Assembly: GCF_018362775.1 (NCBI RefSeq)
Contig: NZ_JAGYXY010000003.1
Span: 220,846-284,845, forward strand
Reading direction: 5' to 3'
DNA from: Alistipes montrealensis
GTDB lineage: Bacteria; Bacteroidota; Bacteroidia; Bacteroidales; Rikenellaceae
DNA: 64,000 nt
Every line of letters starts with the position of its first letter. Position 1 is the first letter of the stretch. A program made the position numbers and the translations under genes. This document shows, one piece after another, positions 22,908 through 30,074 of the stretch. The notes under the pieces are model-generated. The model was not told the DNA's origin, made no database searches, and saw only the letters and a list, made by a program, of their open reading frames with translations.

Positions 22908-23849
22908 ATGAAACATCAAGTAAAAGCCACCGCTCACGCCGGGGAAACATTCCGTGCGGTCAATTGTCCGGCCGGTTGTACGAGCTGTTCCGCCGAGAAA
23001 GAACATCTCGATACAAGATTCACCCGGATGCTGCTTCCCGAGGCACATCTTCTTCCCCATGCGGAGTGTCGTTCGCACCGCATCCTCTTCCTGCTTTCGG
23101 GACACCTTCATATCCGCATAGGCAGGAACGATTGCCACCAACTCACGGAACTTCAATGTATTTTCCTTGCTCGGAAACAAGAAACCGAGGTCTCAGCGCT
23201 GCGGAACAGCGAGGTGGTAACGCTCGCTTTCAACAACCGGATAACTCTCTGCCGGCACGATATGCTTGCCGAAATCATGATGAAAGAAACGTCCGTAACG
23301 GGCTCACCCATCTTGCCTGTCGTGCCTGCACTCGAAACATTCTTCGACGGGTTGGGGCCGGCCCTCGATCCCGAAGGGCCGCATCTTCCCTGTTACCACG
23401 TTATCAAGGAGCACGAACTCTTCCTGATGATGAGACACTTCTACGGGGATGCGAAACTCAAAGGTTTTTTCCGTGATATTGCCTGTCCCAAAGATGACTT
23501 CCGGACATTCGTACAATGCTCCTACCTGCAGGCCGAGAACCTTGCCGAATTGGCACGGATGGGGCACATGAGCGAAAGCTCCTTTATTCGCAGGTTCCGC
23601 GAGACGTTCCGCGAACCCTACCACACTTGGCTGGTGAAACAAAAAGCCGCAGATATAGAACGTGCAGTCCAAAACGGGATCCGCGATAACGGCGAACTGA
23701 TCCGCACGTTCGGCTTCAAGAGTTACCTGGCTTTTTATCGTTTCTGCCAGCGTTATTTACATTGTTCGCCGACGGCCCTGAAAGCCAAATATGACGGCAA
23801 GAGAGCACTCTGGGGGCAGTCGGATGACCAAAAAAAGATATGTTTTTGA
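22908..23849 (+). CDS. AraC-family transcriptional regulator inside the invertible segment
   Basis: A 313-residue cytosolic protein. The N-terminal half looks like a cupin-type sensor (HAECRSHRILFLLSGHLHIR near 50-70). The C-terminal third is the AraC DNA-binding domain with two helix-turn-helix units: NLAELARMGHMSESSFIRRF, then ETFREPYHTWLVKQKAADIE, ending FGFKSYLAFYRFCQRYLHCSP. It is divergent from the fimbrial operon and the likely regulator of it, of itself, or of the switch. GTG at 22905 precedes the ATG at 22908. A weak promoter may be TTTG (22833-22836) with TAATTCTG (22859-22866). Because the gene lies between the inverted repeats, its orientation would change with the switch. Confidence 0.85.
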   Translation: MKHQVKATAHAGETFRAVNCPAGCTSCSAEKEHLDTRFTRMLLPEAHLLPHAECRSHRILFLLSGHLHIRIGRNDCHQLTELQCIFLARKQETEVSALRNSEVVTLAFNNRITLCRHDMLAEIMMKETSVTGSPILPVVPALETFFDGLGPALDPEGPHLPCYHVIKEHELFLMMRHFYGDAKLKGFFRDIACPKDDFRTFVQCSYLQAENLAELARMGHMSESSFIRRFRETFREPYHTWLVKQKAADIERAVQNGIRDNGELIRTFGFKSYLAFYRFCQRYLHCSPTALKAKYDGKRALWGQSDDQKKICF

Positions 23850-23862
23850 CTGATTTTCGTGA

Positions 23863-23872
23863 GGGGGGGGGG
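23863..23872 (+). repeat. Poly-G tract (ten G)
   Basis: A run of ten G directly before the -33 element of the invertible promoter. A nine-G run occurs in the other invertible segment at 1168-1176. Such runs are slippage-prone. Confidence 0.7.
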
Positions 23873-23875
23873 CTA

Positions 23876-23905
23876 TTGAGAATATTAAATTTTTCGTTAA
23901 TTTTG
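23876..23905 (+). promoter_or_regulatory. Outward-facing promoter inside invertible segment 2
   Basis: TTG (23876-23878), a 19-bp spacer and TAATTTTG (23898-23905), a full Bacteroidetes-type promoter on the plus strand. It points out across the distal repeat and antisense to the recombinase gene. Confidence 0.65.
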
Positions 23906-23961
23906 CCCCCAGAAACGGTATACGAACATCTCTTTTGAAAGAACGAAAAAAGGACGTAAAA

Positions 23962-23978
23962 GTCTTTTCCAAAAAGAC
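23962..23978 (-). repeat. Distal inverted repeat (IRR-2)
   Basis: GTCTTTTCCAAAAAGAC, the exact reverse complement of 22726-22742. Confidence 0.75.
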
Positions 23979-24037
23979 CGTATTTTTTCTGTATATCCCG
24001 CACTTTTATACAAAGCGCCCCGTTTAAGGCAAAGATA

Positions 24038-25405
24038 TTATTTTTTTCCGTTTCGGGTCTTCTCCCGATTTATTTTTTCCGGGCTTGAATGTGCTTTCTT
24101 CAAAAGTCCTGCAACGATTTCGTTGGCTTCGTCCACCGTTTTGTTATCAAGTTCGTCGAGGTAAATCCGGGTGGTCTTTTCTGAAGTATGCCCCAGTCCG
24201 ACGCTGATCACTGAGACTGGAATACCTTGTTTGCGGGCAAGGCTTGCCCAACTGTGGCGAGCCACGTTGAAGGAGAGTGCGACCGGCAGTGCCAAACGCT
24301 TGCGGATGTCCCGGAAAAACCGCAGGTAATGGGACAGACTGTATTTATAGCGCAAGTAGAGCTTTGTCTCGAATTGTTTGCGTTCGTCCGGCGTTGTCCC
24401 GTTGTATACGAGCGGGTGCAGGAGTCCGTCGTCCTCAAAATCGAGCATTACGGGCAATGCCCATGGCGAACACCCTTCTCGGTAACGGTCGAGTATCGCC
24501 TGTACTTCGGGAATGATTCGCACCGAATATACCTGTCCGGTCTTACGGCGGCGGTAATGGAGCATTCCGTCCCGAATATCCTCCTGCCGCAGATAGGCCA
24601 TATCCACGAACGACATCCCGCGGCAGTAGAAACTGAACATGAACATATCGCGGGCACAATTCAGTTTGTAGGAGTCCGGAAACTCGGACTGTGCGACACG
24701 TCGAATCACATCGGCACTTACAGCCAGTTTGCGAGTTTTTTCGATCCGGATGGGCACGACATCGAAAGGCGACTTGCCCCGGGTCACATACCCGCGTTTC
24801 TGAGCCTTGTTGTAGAGAGCCCGAAAATTACTCATGTAGAAAGAGACCGTATTGGGTTGCAGGGGAACCTGCCGGAGGTGCTGTTCGAAATCGAGCAGCA
24901 GATTCTCGTCCACGTTGTCGAAATGGATACGGCGGTTTCCGATGAATTTTTCGAAGGCGACCAGCGTCGCATTGTACTTGTTGGCTGTGCCCTGCGCTCC
25001 CTCTTTGCGCAACTCCTCGATCTGCCGGGCGAAGAAGGTATGCACATAGCGGTTGTCGTAGCGCTGGTGGTAAGCTTGCGTGACATCCCGGACAGAGAAG
25101 GGTTTTCCTTCGTGTTGCAACTCGGTCAGGACACGCTGTATCTCCTCCTTTTGTTTTTCCAGAAAGATGTTGACCTCGCGGATAAAGGCCATATGGGCTT
25201 TGCTCCGGGAGGTGGGAGCTGCTTTTCCGCGCTGTCGGTCGAACTCTCCGGGCAGTAACCGGTAGGGGGTGAATATGACGCCTCGGCGGCGTTCCCGGAT
25301 CAGTTGTATGACGAGCGTGTAGCGACCGTCGGGACTTCCGCGACGAATATTGAGCATCGGCTTGATGCTCATATTCAGTCGTTTTTTCTGGTTATTTCCA
25401 TCCAT
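24038..25405 (-). CDS. Tyrosine recombinase, candidate DNA invertase for the fimbrial switch
   Basis: A 455-residue tyrosine recombinase unlike the island integrase. It has an N-terminal arm-binding region (about 12-60), a SAM-like domain (about 120-215) and a catalytic domain with R262 in FYCRGMSFVDMAYL, K288, R383/H384 in NVARHSWASLA (Asn where many enzymes have the first His), H406 in LGHTSEKTTRIYLDEL and nucleophile Y415. The CRGMSFVD and ARHSWA signatures are typical of Bacteroides Tsr-type recombinases encoded beside surface loci that invert local promoters. Its 3' end is 60 bp from the distal inverted repeat. Acting on 22726/23962 is inference. The start MDGNNQKK could also be the internal Met 12. 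Confidence 0.85.
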   Translation of the reverse strand: MDGNNQKKRLNMSIKPMLNIRRGSPDGRYTLVIQLIRERRRGVIFTPYRLLPGEFDRQRGKAAPTSRSKAHMAFIREVNIFLEKQKEEIQRVLTELQHEGKPFSVRDVTQAYHQRYDNRYVHTFFARQIEELRKEGAQGTANKYNATLVAFEKFIGNRRIHFDNVDENLLLDFEQHLRQVPLQPNTVSFYMSNFRALYNKAQKRGYVTRGKSPFDVVPIRIEKTRKLAVSADVIRRVAQSEFPDSYKLNCARDMFMFSFYCRGMSFVDMAYLRQEDIRDGMLHYRRRKTGQVYSVRIIPEVQAILDRYREGCSPWALPVMLDFEDDGLLHPLVYNGTTPDERKQFETKLYLRYKYSLSHYLRFFRDIRKRLALPVALSFNVARHSWASLARKQGIPVSVISVGLGHTSEKTTRIYLDELDNKTVDEANEIVAGLLKKAHSSPEKINREKTRNGKK

Positions 25406-25924
25406 AATGCCTTTTTAACTGGTAAGATAATAAACCGTAAAGTTGGCATTTTCAAACGCATGATTAAAGTATTGACAGATCGGGGTATTGTCGGTTTTGT
25501 ATTTTCTTTTTGCCATTGCTTTTCCGGTATTATCTTTCGGGATATAACCGACAAATATAAGGCCATGATAATGATGGCAGACAGTGTTGCGCCGAATCAT
25601 CCGTAACGATGGAAGGTAAGTCTGTAAAGTTGAAAAAATAATCGCAGAATCGCTACGGGTTCTGTTGCGGACACGAGTGACATGCGCCCGATCGGCATAT
25701 TTCGTTCCTCATACAGGATTTCTGTCAGCCTACATCCTTTATTTGGGAAAGGAATCACCGGCTTTATTTGTCGGTCGTCCGGACTGATAACGGAAACTCA
25801 GAAAGATTTATTATTAAAAAACTTAAATATTACCGTTTTTTGAATGAGCCGAGGGTGATATAACAAGAAAAAGCCCAGCCACAAGATCCCTCAAGGAGAA
25901 CTTCCGCAACTTTTGTTAGAAATT
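25406..25924. other. Non-coding or degraded stretch upstream of the recombinase gene
   Basis: No credible gene. TTGTCGGTT and its inverse AACCGACAA occur near 25490 and 25547. Otherwise I see only short frames without start signals or recognisable domains. Confidence 0.4.
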
Positions 25925-26135
25925 ATTCGGTCGGATTTTTGTTCTCGTCAGAGAACTGCAAATTGTGTTTTCGTCGGATAAACTATCTCAAAGACGTAAT
26001 TCATCACTCGGCTGAACGACTTTTATTTACAAGTTCAACGCATTTGGACATACCCATAATCAATTGGCGGAAAATACCGGCGTTATTCAGCATAAAGTTT
26101 ATTTATAAGGTTTCGACTGGACGTTCAAGCAAGGG
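25925..26135 (+). pseudogene. Decayed mob fragment (mobA-like)
   Basis: The nucleotides TGAACGACTTTTATTTACAA (from 26014) match the LNDFYFQFQ coding region of the intact mobA gene at 11843. The preceding text GGATTTTTGTTCTCGTCAGAG resembles its upstream region (11717-11737), but stops and frameshifts interrupt the frame. It is best read as the remains of a third mobilisation module. Confidence 0.45.
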
Positions 26136-26429
26136 CTAATAAAAAGCGATTTTGGATATAAGCTTTTGATGGAACTTCCGCATGTAGATTGTTTTTAGCG
26201 TTTCATTGGTTATGACGCTTATCTGTTGCGGTGAAAATCCGGCATAGAGCAGGCACAGCAATTCCACAAAACATGGCTTGATTTTCGGATATTCGGACTT
26301 GAAATTGGAAATCACATTATCGTATTGTTGATTCAGGGTATTCTCCAAATCCGACATTATCGTTTTATCCAAAATCTTTTCGATGCATTGTTTGATTTGC
26401 CAATTCCAAAAATTTTTCGTATCTTGCAA
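26136..26429 (-). pseudogene. C-terminal fragment of a regulator-like protein (HTH-like tail)
   Basis: The open frame ends ...KPCFVELLCLLYAGFSPQQI then SVITNETLKTIYMRK, which resembles the C-terminal helix-turn-helix tail of Bacteroidales TPR/LuxR-like regulators. There is no proper start: the frame runs into the repeated end sequence at 26409, so the gene was probably truncated at an element boundary. Assignment is tentative. Confidence 0.4.
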
Positions 26430-26556
26430 TAGGTTATTTGAAATGCGGTATTTGAGCGCAACTAGCTGAAAATAAACCGTTTCCTTTTCGTTGCCTACTC
26501 TCTTTGCAAAAATGTAACGACCCGATAAATCAAGTCGTTACATCTCTTTAATCCCA
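26409..26556 (+). repeat. Internal copy of the island right end
   Basis: About 148 bp nearly identical to 39665-39813, including the palindrome TGTAACGAC...GTCGTTACA and TTTAATCCCA at the edge. The two motifs that read CGTTACCT at the right end are CGTTTCCT (26478) and CGTTGCCT (26489) here. Confidence 0.88.
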
Positions 26557-27509
26557 CACTGAAATGCCTGCCGTTTCTGTGCGGGTTGTTCGGTTATACC
26601 CGTCAGGCCTATTATAAACATTTACGGCGTAATAGGGAAGGATCCTTGTCCGACACCCTTCTTTTGGAGCGGGTGGGTTACTACCGGAAACTGATGCCCA
26701 GGCTCGGCGGTCGTAAACTGTGGCATTTGCTGCAACAAGACGGATTTCCGGTCAGCCGAGATCGGTTATTTACGCTGCTTTCGGAAAACAATCTTCTGGT
26801 CAAACGTCGGAAGAAATACAGCGTTACGACCTGCTCGCAGCACTGGATGCGTAAATATCCGAATCTGATCCGGGGTTTCGACCTCGAGCGGCCGCATCGT
26901 TTATGGGTCGGAGATATTACGTACATTTCTTTGAAAGAAGGATTTGCATATCTGGCTTTGATAACGGATGCCTATTCCAAACGGATCGTAGGCTATGATC
27001 TGAATACGACATTGGAACGGGACGGAGCGCTCCGTGCACTGAGGATGGCCATAGATCAGACTCCGCAGCAAAAACGGCAAGGGTTAATCCATCATTCGGA
27101 CAGAGGATGCCAATATTGTTCGAAAGAATATGTGAAATTGCTGACCGATAATGGGATTCGCATCAGCATGACTGAAAAGGGCGATCCGTATGAGAATGCC
27201 GTTGCCGAACGGGTGAACGGTATTCTGAAGAGCGAATGGATCGACGAGGAATGTTTTGAAAGTTTTCAGGCAGCAAAAGAACGCATCGATGAGATCGTTA
27301 TCCTTTACAATTCACTCAGACCTCATGCCAGTTGCGATTGGCTTACGCCCTTGGAAGCGGAACTTAGAACCGGAAAACTCAAACATCATTGGGGCCGAAA
27401 GACGGTTGTTCGGAAGGCATATGTAAACTTATATCAGGTCAATATTTTTTGAACCCAAATGCTTATCTTTAATTATCAATCTCTGTAAACCTTTTTCAGG
27501 ACGGGACAA
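26557..27509 (+). mobile_element. Truncated IS3-family insertion sequence
   Basis: An OrfB-type transposase frame abuts the internal island end. The first frame (orfA) and left terminus are missing. A possible right terminus is CTGTAAACCTTTTTCAGGAC at 27484-27503 followed by GGGACA, just before the oriT-like region of mob module 2. Confidence 0.6.
26586..27452 (+). CDS. IS3-family transposase OrfB (5'-truncated element)
   Basis: The 288-residue frame starts LFGYTRQAYYKH, the usual beginning of OrfB, then an HTH_21-like region (GGRKLWHLLQQDGFPVSRDR) and the rve integrase core. The catalytic DDE residues lie in VGDITYIS (D), HHSDRGCQYCS (D) and ENAVAERVNGILKSEW (E, 35 residues later). IS3 transposases are normally made by frameshifting from orfA. 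Since orfA is absent here, the element is probably immobile, although the catalytic core is intact. Start (TTG at 26586) is uncertain. Confidence 0.85.
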   Translation: MFGYTRQAYYKHLRRNREGSLSDTLLLERVGYYRKLMPRLGGRKLWHLLQQDGFPVSRDRLFTLLSENNLLVKRRKKYSVTTCSQHWMRKYPNLIRGFDLERPHRLWVGDITYISLKEGFAYLALITDAYSKRIVGYDLNTTLERDGALRALRMAIDQTPQQKRQGLIHHSDRGCQYCSKEYVKLLTDNGIRISMTEKGDPYENAVAERVNGILKSEWIDEECFESFQAAKERIDEIVILYNSLRPHASCDWLTPLEAELRTGKLKHHWGRKTVVRKAYVNLYQVNIF

Positions 27510-27725
27510 TCGTAATATTGCACCCGGAACAGCCCCGGCATCGGGAGTTGCGGCGGAGGATTCCGAAAACTTCGGGAAGAGATTCTCCGGTGCGGATTCT
27601 TCGCCTCACATGAGGCGAGTAAGTTTGTGTTTTCGTAAACGAAAACCTACCTGCGCCGAACATCCCGTTGGTCTAACTCCTGCAAACAAACCGATGAAAC
27701 AAACACAGAACAAGGGCGGCCGGAA
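27510..27725 (+). promoter_or_regulatory. Candidate oriT region of mob module 2
   Basis: GTAATATTGCACC at 27513-27525 matches the module 1 region (11634-11646), with related flanks (GGAACAGCCCCGG versus GGAAAGACCCGCC). Hairpins CGCCTCACATGAGGCG (27601-27616) and GTTTTCGTAAACGAAAAC (27628-27645) follow. It lies immediately upstream of mobA and the relaxase gene. Confidence 0.5.
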
Positions 27726-28046
27726 TTGAATAAAGGTCGTGTTCGCCAATATATCGTCAGTACGCGGCTCGATACGGAGCATTATTTACGTCTTCAGTCA
27801 TTGGCCCGTACTTCGGGACAGCGTTCGGCGGAAATCGTCCGACAACTGCTTCAGACGGGAGAGGTACGAGAACGCCTGCGTCGCGAGCATCTGGATTTCA
27901 TAACCCAGCTCAAAGGCATAGCTCGCAACTTGAATCTACTGACACGGCTTGCCCATGCGAAAGGATTTTCAAGTGTCGTATCCCGTCACGCGACCATCAT
28001 GGCAAGCCTCGAAGCCCTGCTAAAACAGATCCGTGATGATCGGTAA
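27726..28046 (+). CDS. Mobilisation accessory protein (MobA/MobC-like), possibly 5' frameshifted
   Basis: From a TTG at 27726 the frame gives 106 residues (NKGRVRQYIVSTRLDTEHYL...), a short ribbon-helix-helix-like mobilisation protein with the family block HLDFITQLKGIARNLNLLTR. The same frame reads GRPEL just upstream, and an ATG at 27694 (MKQTQNKG) lies one base out of frame with it. One missing base near 27713 would explain this, since these proteins usually start MK..NKGGRP(E/Q)L.KG. Either the TTG is used or the gene is broken at its start. It overlaps the relaxase start by 11 bases. Confidence 0.7.
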   Translation: MNKGRVRQYIVSTRLDTEHYLRLQSLARTSGQRSAEIVRQLLQTGEVRERLRREHLDFITQLKGIARNLNLLTRLAHAKGFSSVVSRHATIMASLEALLKQIRDDR

Positions 28047-28956
28047 AATCATTGCCGGTTCATCCTTTGCCGAGACTGTCGGCTATGTGATGAAGGAACT
28101 GTCGCGCGTCCTCGATGCCGAAGGCGTAACCCCGCCGGAGGTAAAGAACATAATCGAGGATTTTAAGGATCAGACCCGACTGAACCCTCGGTTGAAAAAC
28201 ACGGTCAGGCATATCTCCCTCTCGTTTTCGCCGAAAGATGCACCGCTCATGACCGATGCGCTGATGACGCAGATCGCCAAAGAATATATGCAGAAAATGG
28301 GTATTACCGACACGCAATATCTGCTGGTACATCACCTCGACCAGTCCCATCCTCACTACCATCTGGTCTACAACCGGGTCGGGAACAAGGGGCAGACTAT
28401 GTCGGACAAGAATATCAAAATACGCAATACGAAAGTCTGCCGGAAACTGACCGAGAAATACGGGTTGCATCTTGCGCAGGGAAAGGACAGCGTGCAGCGG
28501 AAGCGATTGCGCGAACCGGACAAGAGCAAATACGAAATATATGATGCGATCAAAGGGTGGCTGCCCAAGTGTAAGAGATGGAACGATCTGGAAGATAGAT
28601 TAAAAGAGCAAGGTATCAACGTCCGCTACAAGTATTGCGGAAATACCGACCGAAAACAAGGCGTTCTATTTTCAAAAAACGACTTCGAGTTTTCGGGGTC
28701 GAAGATCGACCGGCAACTCAGCTTCTCGAAACTGAATCGGCATTTTGCGTACGCGCAACAGCAAACCCGACATCGAAGCGCTATTGTCAAAGACTTCCAT
28801 ACGGCGGCAGGCACCTACCGTTCGGCCTTCTCCGGTCTGTTCGGAACGGGTGGCGGAAAGACCGACACGGATAGGCCGACGGTCAATTTCGGCGGTAATA
28901 TCGGCGAACTTCCGTTGCCACCGAATAGTTCACCCGTCGGATTGTCCGTCGCCTAA
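28036..28956 (+). CDS. MOBP-type relaxase (MobB-like)
   Basis: This 306-residue relaxase starts MIGKIIAGSSFAETVGYVMK, the typical N-terminus carrying the catalytic-tyrosine region of Bacteroides relaxases, and has the metal-binding histidine motif VHHLDQSHPHYHLVYNRV (about 98-115). RHISLSFSPKDAPLMTD matches the family motif II. It nicks oriT and pilots single-strand DNA during mobilisation by a helper conjugative system. A stop (TAA, 28954-28956) is followed in the same frame by 49 sense codons that look like a natural C-terminus (SGESPEEYLARITGLLNTVV), so the protein may be prematurely ended, outside the catalytic part. Confidence 0.85.
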   Translation: MIGKIIAGSSFAETVGYVMKELSRVLDAEGVTPPEVKNIIEDFKDQTRLNPRLKNTVRHISLSFSPKDAPLMTDALMTQIAKEYMQKMGITDTQYLLVHHLDQSHPHYHLVYNRVGNKGQTMSDKNIKIRNTKVCRKLTEKYGLHLAQGKDSVQRKRLREPDKSKYEIYDAIKGWLPKCKRWNDLEDRLKEQGINVRYKYCGNTDRKQGVLFSKNDFEFSGSKIDRQLSFSKLNRHFAYAQQQTRHRSAIVKDFHTAAGTYRSAFSGLFGTGGGKTDTDRPTVNFGGNIGELPLPPNSSPVGLSVA

Positions 28957-29106
28957 TTGCAATGCAAATCCGGCGAGAGTCCCGAAGAGTACCTCGCCCG
29001 CATCACGGGTTTGCTCAATACCGTCGTCGAAGCGATGGCGATTGCCGTAATGGAGCGGAAACGTCGTTTGCGAGAACGCATGACCAAACCCAAGCAGAAA
29101 TTGTAA
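28957..29106 (+). pseudogene. In-frame C-terminal continuation of the relaxase beyond its stop
   Basis: The frame continues LQCKSGESPEEYLARITG and VVEAMAIAVMERKRRLRERM and stops at 29104-29106. It is coding-like (basic helix) with no start signal, consistent with a nonsense mutation at 28954. Confidence 0.55.
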
Positions 29107-29124
29107 ACAGGAAGCGATACAATC

Positions 29125-29809
29125 ATGAAAGAAAATAATATGATGTCCTACGAAATGTATGAAGACTTCAAGGAGACGATGGCCAAAACCATCAAGACCG
29201 AACTATCGGCAAAAACAGCAAACAATAATCAATCAAGTGACAATGACTTGTCGCAACGATTGGAGCAAATCGTATATTATATATAGAACAAGAGCGGCAT
29301 CAGGCGATAATAATCCAGCTTGCCGGACGATTGGAGAGCAAAGAGCAGAACTATACCAAAACGCAAACCGGTATCGATAATCTGCAAGCATCTGTCGAGG
29401 CAATCAAAATCCCCGCCGAACTGCCGCCGAGAATAACCCAACACCGAGTGATTTTCAGCTCCGAATCCCCATTCGTCATTTATTTGGTGCTATTTCTTTT
29501 CATAAGCTGCATGATCTTGTCGTCGGCACTCTATTTCGTTACCCAACCGAACCGCGACCGCATCGACAACGACCTGAAATACCGGTATATAAAGATGAAC
29601 GGCGAAGCGACACCCGACCGTATTGCTGAACTGGAAGAGCTATTCGAATTAAACCGCGACAACGCAAAAATCCGTCAGAAAAAAAAGACGTTGAAGAATA
29701 TGAACACACTATCCGCCAGAAAATCGAACTTGAAGAACAGGCGAGACTGAAAGAACGGGAAGTCGAAAAACTTAACAAAAAAGCTTCTCGATTAAAAAGA
29801 GAGCATTAG
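29125..29809 (+). pseudogene. MobC-like membrane mobilisation gene with two slippage frameshifts
   Basis: ATG at 29125 begins MKENNMMSYEMYEDFKETMA and stops after 53 codons at 29284-29286. The protein resumes one frame over as EQERHQAIIIQLAGRLESKE, with a membrane segment (VIYLVLFLFISCMILSSALY) and NDLKYRYIKMNGEATPDRI. It shifts again at an eight-A run (29679-29686) and ends in frame DVEEYEHTIRQKIELEEQAR ... LKREH at 29807-29809. The first shift lies in a TA-rich tract (29273-29285). Proteins of this shape follow relaxase genes in Bacteroides mobilisable elements. Confidence 0.72.
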
Positions 29810-29879
29810 GTCTTTTGGAGTTATAGCTAACAATTTCATATCTTTATGCGAAATATGTTTCATTTTGTCCACAAAATAT

Positions 29880-30068
29880 ATGAATAGGATTAAGGAAGTG
29901 CTTGAAGAAAAGGGTGTTAAACAGATATGACTGACCGAACAGCTCGGTAAGAGTTTCAGTATGATAAATGCCTATGCCTGCAATCGTCGTCAACCTAATC
30001 TGGAATTGCTCTTTGAAATTGCACGCATTCTTCAAGTCAACCCTAAAGATTTAATCAGTAGCAAATAA
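29880..30068 (+). pseudogene. XRE-family helix-turn-helix regulator with an in-frame stop
   Basis: The frame reads MNRIKEVLEEKGVKQI, TGA (29928-29930), then LTEQLGKSFSMINAYACNRR and QPNLELLFEIARILQVNPKD, ending LISSK. Related small regulators have W at the stop position (TGG to TGA). It lies 6 bp before hsdM, where such regulators commonly control restriction operons. A restart after the stop would lack the first helix. Confidence 0.78.
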
Positions 30069-30074
30069 TATAAT

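Larger units (their letters stand above)
22726..23978. promoter_or_regulatory. Candidate invertible segment carrying an AraC gene and an outward promoter
   Basis: GTCTTTTTGGAAAAGAC at 22726-22742 is repeated as its exact reverse complement at 23962-23978. Both copies are near-palindromes around a 3-bp centre, as at the 958/1269 locus, and both are preceded by an AAATACG-like tract. The 1.25-kb segment contains an AraC-family gene and, near the distal end, a canonical promoter. A tyrosine recombinase gene lies 60 bp outside. Inversion would aim the promoter at the fimbrial operon. Confidence 0.72.

Noticed and set aside
25406..25924. A third invertible segment suggested by TTGTCGGTT/AACCGACAA
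   Set aside because: The repeat is only 9 bp, has no promoter placed inside it relative to a gene, and lacks the palindromic centre of the other two site pairs.
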